Shown here: positions 1-7,706 of the stretch, piece by piece | How positions within the stretch are numbered: the stretch's first letter is position 1 | How the letters are laid out: each line of letters opens with the position of its first letter | NCBI GenBank assembly: GCA_021780315.1 | Contig: JAJXYY010000047.1 | Location: 310,001-374,000 of the forward strand | DNA: 64,000 bases | Source of the DNA: Acidobacteriota bacterium | GTDB lineage: Bacteria; Acidobacteriota; Terriglobia; Terriglobales; Acidobacteriaceae | Direction: 5' to 3' | Translations under genes and position numbers: made by a program | Notes under the pieces: generated by a model | Seen by the model: only the letters and a program-made list of their open reading frames with translations | Told to the model about the DNA's origin: nothing | Database searches by the model: none

Positions 1-1
1 C

Positions 2-79
2 TATCCGACGCTGCGGGGGGTGGCGAAGGATAAGGGGACTTTGAGTGCGGCGTATTTGAAAGAGGCGGGTGGGAAGTAG
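2..79 (+). CDS. C-terminal fragment of an unidentified protein
   Basis: Reading frame 2 is open from the window edge for 25 codons and ends at TAG 77-79. The visible residues end in LSAAYLKEAGGK. The base composition is that of its neighbours. Only the tail of the protein lies in the window, so no family can be named. It converges on serB across a repeat-filled spacer. Confidence 0.5.
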   Translation, partial: YPTLRGVAKDKGTLSAAYLKEAGGK

Positions 80-90
80 CGTGACGCACG

Positions 91-238
91 CCCCGGGGCT
101 AAAGCCCGTTGTGTGGCGGGGGTATTTCGCGGGGCTGAAGCCCCACGCCCCCACCGAAAGACAACAGCAAAGGATTTTTCAGCGTGGAGTTGAAGCCCCA
201 TGCTCCCACCGCAGGGCAACGGCAAAGACGGGTTCAGC
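91..238. repeat. Tandem intergenic repeat with GGGGCTGAAGCCCC palindromes
   Basis: Two directly adjacent 55-base units (129-183 and 184-238) match at about 41 of 55 positions by eye. A partial, diverged unit precedes them (91-128). The first full unit carries the perfect hairpin GGGGCTGAAGCCCC at 131-144, and the partial unit carries GGGCTAAAGCCC at 96-107. The second unit's hairpin has decayed (GAGTTGAAGCCCC). The array fills the space between two convergent genes. It resembles the short palindromic extragenic repeats common in Acidobacteria. No protein is encoded here. Confidence 0.7.
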
Positions 239-283
239 GGTCTCTGAGAACCCTGGTGTAGCGGGTTGTTTCTTGGGTGGGGG

Positions 284-1519
284 TCAGGCTGGGTTGCGGG
301 TGAGGTCGCGTTCTCTGACTCCGATGAGGTAGAGGAGGCTGTCGAGGCCGAGGAAGGAGACGGCGTGTCCGGCGGTTTGGCGGACGATGGGTTTGGCGCG
401 GAAGGCGATGCCCATGCCTGCGATGCCGAGCATGGGGAGGTCGTTGGCTCCGTCACCTACGGCGACGACTTGTTCGAGGGAGATGTTCTCCTGGGCGGCG
501 ATCTGGCGGAGGAGTTGGGCTTTGCGGGGGCCATCGACGATGTCGGTTTTGACGAGGCCGGTGACTTTGCCGTCTTCGATGTCGAGGTCGTTGGCGTAGA
601 TGTAGTCGATGCCGAGGCGCTGCTGGAGGTGGCGAGCGAAGAAGGTGAATCCGCCGGAGAGGATGGCGGTTTTGTAGCCAAGGAGCTTGAGGGTCGCGAT
701 GAGCTGTTCGGCGCCTTCGACGAGGGGGATCTGGCCGAGGAGTTGGTGGACGCGGTGCTCGGGGAGTCCGCGGAGGAGTGCGACTCGGCGGCGGAAGCTC
801 TCCTGGAATTCGATTTCTCCGCGCATGGCGGACTCGGTGATCTGGACGACCTGGGGGGCTACGCCGGCGAGTCTGGCGAGTTCGTCGATGACCTCTCCCT
901 GGATGAGGGTGGAGTCCATGTCGAAGGCGAAGAGGCGGCGGTTGCGGCGGAAGATGCTTTCGCGCTGGAAGGCGATGTCGATGCGGAGGTCGTTGGCGAG
1001 GGCGAGGAAGGCGGCGCGCATGGAGGGCTCGCAGGTGGCGTCTCCGCTGGCGCGGAGCTCGACGCAGGCGTTGGCGTTGGGGGTGGGGTCGGCGAGGGCG
1101 AGCCGGGCAGAGAGGCGGTCGGAGAGGCGCTCGATGCGGTCGATGGTGAGGCTGTGGTGGGCGATGACGGCGCTGACTTTGGCGAGGTGGTTGGCGGAGA
1201 TGGCTCGGCCAAGGATGGTGATGATGAAGCGGTCTTTGCCCTGGGAGTGCACCCAGTGCTGGAGCTCGGCGGGGGTGATGGGCTTGAAGGTCACCTGGAG
1301 GTTGAGTTCGGCGGATTTGTCGGTAAGGGCGCGCTGGAGAGCGAGGAGGTGGTCGCCGTGGGGAATCTCAATGAGGAGGGCGAGGACGAGGGACTCGTGG
1401 ACGACGGCCTGGCCGATATCGAGGACGCAGGCGTGGTAGCCAGCGAGAATGGTGGTGATGGCGGCGGTGAGTCCAGAGCGGTTAGGACCGGAACAATGAA
1501 TCAGTACTGTCTCGTTCAT
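284..1519 (-). CDS. serB: Phosphoserine phosphatase SerB with N-terminal ACT domains
   Basis: Cytosolic HAD-family enzyme that hydrolyses O-phosphoserine, the last step of serine synthesis. The protein has 411 residues. Residues 1-75 and about 95-170 look like paired ACT regulatory domains, starting with CSGPNRSGLTAAITTIL. The HAD core begins with FAFDMDSTLIQGE, where Asp200 is the nucleophile and Asp202 the acid. Motif II is the Ser in ILSGGFTFF (about 288), motif III is Lys333, and motif IV is VGDGAND (354-360). All catalytic residues are present. The length fits the long ACT-containing SerB class rather than the 220-residue short form. ATG at 1519 is followed directly by the first ACT strand. 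The gene is probably transcribed alone, since the esterase gene upstream is separated by 149 bases and a hairpin. Confidence 0.95.
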   Translation of the reverse strand: MNETVLIHCSGPNRSGLTAAITTILAGYHACVLDIGQAVVHESLVLALLIEIPHGDHLLALQRALTDKSAELNLQVTFKPITPAELQHWVHSQGKDRFIITILGRAISANHLAKVSAVIAHHSLTIDRIERLSDRLSARLALADPTPNANACVELRASGDATCEPSMRAAFLALANDLRIDIAFQRESIFRRNRRLFAFDMDSTLIQGEVIDELARLAGVAPQVVQITESAMRGEIEFQESFRRRVALLRGLPEHRVHQLLGQIPLVEGAEQLIATLKLLGYKTAILSGGFTFFARHLQQRLGIDYIYANDLDIEDGKVTGLVKTDIVDGPRKAQLLRQIAAQENISLEQVVAVGDGANDLPMLGIAGMGIAFRAKPIVRQTAGHAVSFLGLDSLLYLIGVRERDLTRNPA

Positions 1520-1593
1520 GGGTAAAAGGAGCTTCGCTAACAGGGTAGCAGGCGGCGGGTGTGGAGATGGGGATTGGGAGGGGAAGCCAACGA

Positions 1594-1640
1594 CAACGAC
1601 ACCAGCAGGGCGGGATGATCCGCGGATGCTGGTGTCGTTG
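1594..1640. repeat. 14-bp inverted repeat between esterase and serB genes
   Basis: CAACGACACCAGCA (1594-1607) is perfectly complementary to 1627-1640. The 19-base loop can itself fold, pairing GCGG with CCGC. No T-run follows on either strand. It may be a weak terminator or RNA processing hairpin after the esterase gene on the minus strand. Confidence 0.45.
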
Positions 1641-1668
1641 GGTGGTGCGGTGGGCGTGCTGGGTGGGG

Positions 1669-2889
<1,221 letters not shown>

Positions 2890-2962
2890 TCATTTGGGAA
2901 AGTATTTCATTTTTTGATGGGGTAGCGGCTCGCGGGGCGGGGTAAACGCGCATAATTGAGGG

Positions 2963-4009
2963 ATGGCTTTTCGTTCAGGATTTGTTTCGATAATTGGCCG
3001 GCCCAATGCCGGTAAGTCCACGCTGCTGAATGCCCTGCTGGGGCAGAAGCTGGCGATTGTTACGCACAAGCCGCAGACGACGCGGACGCGGATCCATGGG
3101 GTGCTGGAGGTTCCGCTGAAGAAGAAGGGCAAGGGCGAGGCGGGGCATCCGGCGGCGCAGGTGGTGCTGGTGGATACGCCGGGGGTGCACAAGCCGGATA
3201 CGCAACTGGACAAGCGGATGATGCAGGAGGTGCACGACGCGCTGGAGAGCCGGGACGCGGTGCTTTTTATTGTTGATGTGACGCACAGACTGGCCAAGGT
3301 GGAGGTGCCGGGTACGGCGGTGAAGGCTACGGGGCGGATGGCGATGAGCGCGGCGGAGGATGACTTTGCACTGTCGCTGATCCAGAAGCTGGAGTGCCCG
3401 GTGATTCTGGTGCTGAACAAGATGGATGCGGTGCGGAAGGAAGAGCTGCTGCCGCTGATTGCGCACTGGAGCAGCCTGCATTCGTTTGCCGAGGTGGTGC
3501 CGATCTCGGCGCGGAAGAAGGAGAATCTGGAGCTGCTGCTGGAGAAGGTGGTGGGTGTGTTGCCGGAGGGGCAACGGTATTTTCCGAAGAACCAATTGAC
3601 CGATCAGCCGGAGCGATTTCTGGTGGCGGAGCTGATTCGGGAGAAGATTCTGATGCTGACAGGCGAAGAGGTTCCTTACGCGACGGCGGTGGTGATTGAG
3701 AAGTTTGAAGAGCCGGCGTCGATGAAGAAGATGAAGGACGGGAAGCTGCCGGTGACGAAGATTTCGGCGGCGATCTTCTGCGAGCGGACGGGGCAGAAGG
3801 CGATCCTGATTGGCAAGCAGGGCGAGATGCTGAAGAAGATCGGGACGGCGGCGCGGAAGGATATTGAGAACCTGCTGGGAACGCGGGTGTTTCTGGAGCT
3901 GTTTGTGAAGGTGCAGGAGGAGTGGCGGAGCAGCCGTGGTTTTGTGGAGGATCTGGACTGGCGGCGGCAGTTGGAGTTGCTTGCGGCCAAGCAGGCAGGG
4001 GAAGAGTAG
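2963..4009 (+). CDS. era: GTPase Era
   Basis: Ribosome-assembly GTPase that binds the 3' end of 16S rRNA through a C-terminal KH domain. G1 is GRPNAGKST (12-20), the effector region contains QTTRTR (38-43), G3 is DTPG (71-74), G4 is NKMD (152-155) and G5 is PISARK. The KH domain (about 270-340) contains ILIGKQGEMLKKIG. The protein has 348 residues against about 300 in typical Era. The extra length sits in two lysine- and alanine-rich insertions, about 52-66 (between G2 and G3) and about 112-134 (between G3 and G4). ATG at 2963 is followed immediately by the G1 strand. It is monocistronic as far as can be seen and divergent from the esterase gene across 115 bases. Confidence 0.96.
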   Translation: MAFRSGFVSIIGRPNAGKSTLLNALLGQKLAIVTHKPQTTRTRIHGVLEVPLKKKGKGEAGHPAAQVVLVDTPGVHKPDTQLDKRMMQEVHDALESRDAVLFIVDVTHRLAKVEVPGTAVKATGRMAMSAAEDDFALSLIQKLECPVILVLNKMDAVRKEELLPLIAHWSSLHSFAEVVPISARKKENLELLLEKVVGVLPEGQRYFPKNQLTDQPERFLVAELIREKILMLTGEEVPYATAVVIEKFEEPASMKKMKDGKLPVTKISAAIFCERTGQKAILIGKQGEMLKKIGTAARKDIENLLGTRVFLELFVKVQEEWRSSRGFVEDLDWRRQLELLAAKQAGEE

Positions 4010-4068
4010 GGCCGTTCTGGAAGAAATGTGAAAAAATATGCGTGATTGGACGAACCTTAGGGGACTAA

Positions 4069-4821
4069 GTGACGTCCAATCAGCTAATGGCGTTATGGGA
4101 GAAGTTTTTGGGACGGGTCAGGCTGCGTACTGGATGGCTATTTTTGTTGGGTGCAGTGATGTTGGCGGGTGCAGCCAAGACGGCGGCGGCGCAGGCGAAG
4201 ATCGACCCTGAGCTGCCGAATGAACCGCTGTATCACCGGCGGACTTTCTTGATTTTTCCCGGGTATGAGACAGTTCATCAGATCGATGGCACGGTACCGA
4301 AGCTGAAGGTGCGACAGAAGTTTGAGTTGGCGTATCGGAAGACGGTTGATCCGTCGTTTCTGGCGCAGGCGTTGATCTTTGCGGCGGCGTCGCAGCCGGG
4401 ATTCTACGGGCCGCAGTATGGGCCGGGGGCGAGTGGGTACGCGGAGCGTTTCGGGTATTATACGGCCAGCATTGCTTCGAGCAACTTTATTGCGGATGGG
4501 ATTGTACCGTCGATAGTTCACCAGGATCCGCGCTATTTCCGCAAGGGTACGGGATCGATTGCGGGGCGGACGTGGTGGGCGCTGCGGAGCGAGTTTGTGT
4601 GCGAGGGCGACAACGGACGCGAGGTATTCAACAGTTCGAAGGTGATTGGGTATGGCGCGTCCACGGCGTTGACGGGGCTGTATGGGCCGAATGGATTTCA
4701 GGGGCCGGGCAAGTTTGCCGAGAGTTACGGATCGAAGTTGACGGTAACGTTTATCGCCAATCTGTTTCGCGAGTTTGGTGGGGTGAGCGAGCGGCAGCGG
4801 GACCCGAAGTTTCCTAAGTAG
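4069..4821 (+). CDS. Exported protein of unknown function
   Basis: I do not recognise a named family. The 250-residue product has an N-terminal signal sequence (LRTGWLFLLGAVMLAGAAKTAAAQ). A region of about 200 residues follows, rich in aromatic residues and glycine, with phrases such as YYTASIASSNF, SIVHQDPRYF and GLYGPNGFQGPGKF. The alternation of small and aromatic residues suggests an outer-membrane or periplasmic protein. I chose GTG 4069 because AGGGGA lies 4 bases upstream. ATG 4087 is the alternative and would shorten the n-region by six residues. No key catalytic motif is visible. A strong terminator follows. Confidence 0.75.
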   Translation: MTSNQLMALWEKFLGRVRLRTGWLFLLGAVMLAGAAKTAAAQAKIDPELPNEPLYHRRTFLIFPGYETVHQIDGTVPKLKVRQKFELAYRKTVDPSFLAQALIFAAASQPGFYGPQYGPGASGYAERFGYYTASIASSNFIADGIVPSIVHQDPRYFRKGTGSIAGRTWWALRSEFVCEGDNGREVFNSSKVIGYGASTALTGLYGPNGFQGPGKFAESYGSKLTVTFIANLFREFGGVSERQRDPKFPK

Positions 4822-4850
4822 GAGTGGGGTCCGGATGGAGTGGATTGTGG

Positions 4851-4897
4851 AGGAGCAGGCGTGCGCGTAGGATTCGCAGCCTGCTCCTGTTGTTTTG
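4851..4897 (+). terminator. Rho-independent terminator after the 4069 gene
   Basis: AGGAGCAGGC (4851-4860) pairs perfectly with 4879-4888. The loop can extend the stem with TGCG/CGCA. TGTTGTTTTG follows on the + strand. It lies between convergent genes and may serve the minus strand as well. Confidence 0.75.
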
Positions 4898-4899
4898 CG

Positions 4900-6231
4900 C
4901 TATTGCAATAGTGAGATGGCGGTAGCGGTGAGGGTTTTGACACCGGTTGCGAGGGTGGGTTCGGGGTCGGGTTCGAACTTGCTGGTGTGGGGGCCGGGGA
5001 GCGGTTTGCCAGCGGCTTCGGCAGTGGCGAAGCGGTCAGGGTACATGGCTCCTAGCCAGTAGTAGACGACGGGAATCTGGTTGCCTTCGAGACCGAAGAC
5101 GCCGACGTCTTCGGAACCCATGGCGCGGGGATCTTCGAAGACGTTGGCGGCACCGATGGTTTTGACGAGGGTGGCTTTGACGCGGGCGGCGAGGGCGGGG
5201 TCGTTGAAGAGGACAGGGGTGGATTCTGCATCGATGACGGTGACGGTGGGCATCTTCTCCGGGGGGAGGCCGGCGGAGGTGCCTACGCCGAGTGCCATCT
5301 GGCGGAGGCCGTCGAGGATGACCTGCCGGCCTTTGTCGGAGAAGGCGCGGGTGGTGAGTTCGAGTTTGACCTCGTCGGGGATGATGTTGCGCTTGGTGCC
5401 ACCGTGGATGTTGCCGACGGTAACGACGGTGGGGTCGCGGGGGTCCTCTTCCCTGCTGACGATGGTCTGAATCTGCATGATGTAGTTTGCGGCGAGCATG
5501 ATGGGATCGCGACCGAAGAAGGGATAGGCACCGTGGCCACCGATACCGCGGATGGTGACATCGACGGAGGTGCTGCTGGCCATGGCTGGACCGGGGGTAA
5601 GGCCGACGGTACCGGCGGGATGGGCGTTGGTATCGTGGAGGCCGATGATCATGTCGGGCTTGCCGAAGCGCTGGTAGAGGTGGTCGGCGAGCATGGCTTT
5701 GGCTCCGTCGATGGTCTCTTCGGAGGGCTGTCCGATGATCATGAGGGTGCCATGCCAGAGGGACTTGTTTGCGGCGAGGGCGCGGGCGGTGCCGATGAGG
5801 ACGGTGGTGTGGACGTCGTGTCCGCAGGCGTGCATGACGCCGACCTGCTGGCCTGCCTTGTTTTTGGTGTGGACGTGACTGGCGTAGGGGGCGCCAGTCT
5901 CTTCGACGATGGGGAGCGCGTCCATATCGCCACGGACGAGGAGCGTGGGGCCGGAGCCGTTGTTGAGGATGCCGACGACTCCGAAGGCCTTGCTGCCGTC
6001 GGGGTAGATGCCGATGTGGTCGGAGACGGTGTAGCCGGCTTTGCGGAGGGCGGCGGCGAGGAGGGCGGAGGTCTTCTCTTCGAAGTGGGAGAGTTCCGGA
6101 TGGGCGTGGAGGGACTGGTAGGTGTCGACCAGGCTGGGTAGCTGCTGCTGCTGGAAGGCGGTTAGGTCCTGAGCGAGTAGCGGCGTGCAGGAGATGGACA
6201 GAGCGAGCAGGGTTGCGGCTTTGCAGGACAT
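4900..6231 (-). CDS. Exported M20 amidohydrolase (IAA-amino acid hydrolase/hippuricase-like)
   Basis: 443-residue metallohydrolase of the M20D type, which cleaves N-acyl amino acids or related amides. A signal peptide (ATLLALSISCTPLLAQ, cleavage near 21) places it outside the cytoplasm. Metal-binding motifs are GDMDALP (101-107), HACGHDVHTT (134-143, with Cys136 the family's characteristic ligand), PSEET near 167, and MGSEDVG near 365. The dimerisation lid domain lies between about 200 and 310. Because it is exported, it is unlikely to be a cytosolic biosynthetic deacylase such as DapL/DapE. It is transcribed away from the ntrX-like gene with 89 bases between them. The substrate is unknown. 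Confidence 0.9.
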   Translation of the reverse strand: MSCKAATLLALSISCTPLLAQDLTAFQQQQLPSLVDTYQSLHAHPELSHFEEKTSALLAAALRKAGYTVSDHIGIYPDGSKAFGVVGILNNGSGPTLLVRGDMDALPIVEETGAPYASHVHTKNKAGQQVGVMHACGHDVHTTVLIGTARALAANKSLWHGTLMIIGQPSEETIDGAKAMLADHLYQRFGKPDMIIGLHDTNAHPAGTVGLTPGPAMASSTSVDVTIRGIGGHGAYPFFGRDPIMLAANYIMQIQTIVSREEDPRDPTVVTVGNIHGGTKRNIIPDEVKLELTTRAFSDKGRQVILDGLRQMALGVGTSAGLPPEKMPTVTVIDAESTPVLFNDPALAARVKATLVKTIGAANVFEDPRAMGSEDVGVFGLEGNQIPVVYYWLGAMYPDRFATAEAAGKPLPGPHTSKFEPDPEPTLATGVKTLTATAISLLQ

Positions 6232-6320
6232 TGGACCCTCACAGGTTGCGGCGGATGCGGTGAGTCTACATGAGCGGGCTGGCAGGGTTCCATGCGATCG
6301 GTGAGCTATTCATCGCTGGC

Positions 6321-7706
6321 CTATTCCTTGATGCTGACGCCGAGGGCTTTCATTTTGCGGTAGAGGTGGCTGCGTTCGAGGCCGAGGGATTCTGCGGCGC
6401 GGGAGACGTTGCCGTGGACTTCGTCGAGTTTTTTGAGGATGTAGTCGCGCTCGTAGGCTTCGCGGGCTTCGAGGAGGCTGGAGAACTCTTCGGCCCGGGC
6501 GGGGGTGGTGGTGGCGGCGGGGCTGCGGAAGACCAGCATGGGCAGGTGTTTGCGTTCGATGCGCTGGGTTTTGGGGTTGAGGATGAGGACGCGCTCGACG
6601 AGGTTGCGGAGTTCGCGGACGTTGCCGGGCCAGTGGTACTGGCGGAGGGCGGCGAGGGCGTCTTCGGTCATCTCGACATGGGGGCGGCCGTACTGGGTGC
6701 CGAACTCGTGGAGGAACTCTTTGACGAGAAGGGGGATGTCCTCTTTGCGGTCGCGGAGGGGTGGGACGAAGAAGGGGATGACGTTGAGGCGGTAGAAGAG
6801 GTCTTCGCGAAAGTTGCCGCGGGCGATCTCTTCTTCGAGGTCTTTGTTGGTGGCGGCGATGACGCGGACGTCGACGTGGATGGGGTGGGAGGCACCGACG
6901 GGGTAGAAGCGTTGTTCGTCGAGGGCGCGGAGGACTTTGGCCTGGGTTTTGAGGCTCATGTCGCCGACTTCGTCGAGGAAGAGGGTTCCGCCGTCGGCGC
7001 GCTCGAAGGTGCCGCGTTTCTCGGTGGGGGCGGTGGACCCGGCGCCTGCGGGGGCGGCTCCGTGGCGGTAGCCGAAGAGTTCGGACTCGATGTAGTCCTC
7101 GGGGATGGCGGCGCAATTGAGTTCGACGAAGGGGCGGTCTTTGCGGAGGGATTCGGCGTGCATGGCGCGGCCGATGAGTTCCTTGCCGGTGCCGGATTCA
7201 CCGTAGATGAGGACGCGACCGTTGGTGGGGGCCATGAGCTTGATCTGCTGGCGGAGCGCCTTCATGGGGACGGACTGGCCGGTGACGGTGCCTTTGACGG
7301 CGAGTTGGCGGGCGAACTCCTGATTGTCCTCGCGCATCTGGCGGGCGCGCATGGCGTTTTTGAGGACGATGAGGGTGCGGTCGAGGGAGAGGGGTTTTTC
7401 GAGGAAGTCGTAGGCGCCGAGTTTGGTGGCGCGGACAGCGGCCTCAATGGTGCCGTGGCCGCTGATGATGATGACCTCGGGGGCGTTGGCGGCGTCCATC
7501 TGGCGGATTTCGCCGAGTGCGTCGAGGCCGTCGCGGTCGGGCAGCCAGATGTCGAGGAGGACGACGTCGTAGGCGGCATCGCGGAGCAGGGTGAGGGCCT
7601 CGGCGGCGGTGGCGGCGGTGGTGACGAGGTAGCCTTCTTCGCTGAGGATGGATTCGAGCGACTGGCGGATCTCGACTTCGTCGTCGACGATGAGGACGTG
7701 ATTCAT
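6321..7706 (-). CDS. ntrX: NtrX-like AAA+ response regulator with a non-canonical GAFTGA loop
   Basis: 461-residue bacterial enhancer-binding protein. The receiver domain (1-120) has Asp9, Asp52 as phospho-acceptor (LLDIWLPD) and Lys104 (EKP). The AAA+ domain has Walker A GESGTGKE (169-176), Walker B TLFLDE (241-246), an arginine region in FREDLFYRLN, and WPGNVREL. The Fis-type HTH is at the C-terminus (NVSRAAESLGLERSHLYRK). The sigma-54-contacting loop, normally HEKGAFTGA, reads HGAAPAGAGSTAPTEKRG (215-232). It has no Phe-Thr and is longer. The reading frame is intact through this segment. Sigma-54 activation is therefore doubtful. The ATG overlaps the stop of the kinase gene by 4 bases, so the two are co-translated. 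The symbol is by analogy only. Confidence 0.88.
   Translation of the reverse strand: MNHVLIVDDEVEIRQSLESILSEEGYLVTTAATAAEALTLLRDAAYDVVLLDIWLPDRDGLDALGEIRQMDAANAPEVIIISGHGTIEAAVRATKLGAYDFLEKPLSLDRTLIVLKNAMRARQMREDNQEFARQLAVKGTVTGQSVPMKALRQQIKLMAPTNGRVLIYGESGTGKELIGRAMHAESLRKDRPFVELNCAAIPEDYIESELFGYRHGAAPAGAGSTAPTEKRGTFERADGGTLFLDEVGDMSLKTQAKVLRALDEQRFYPVGASHPIHVDVRVIAATNKDLEEEIARGNFREDLFYRLNVIPFFVPPLRDRKEDIPLLVKEFLHEFGTQYGRPHVEMTEDALAALRQYHWPGNVRELRNLVERVLILNPKTQRIERKHLPMLVFRSPAATTTPARAEEFSSLLEAREAYERDYILKKLDEVHGNVSRAAESLGLERSHLYRKMKALGVSIKE

Noticed and set aside
129..238. CRISPR-like array
   Set aside because: Only two units, directly adjacent, with no spacers and high divergence.
266..1525. 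Long + strand ORF of 419 codons opposite serB
   Set aside because: It is a full-length antisense shadow. It is Asp/Glu/Gly-rich without any domain. serB on the minus strand has all HAD motifs.
4960..4985. tRNA T-arm-like GGGTTCGAAC
   Set aside because: It lies inside the M20 amidohydrolase coding frame and no cloverleaf can be built around it.
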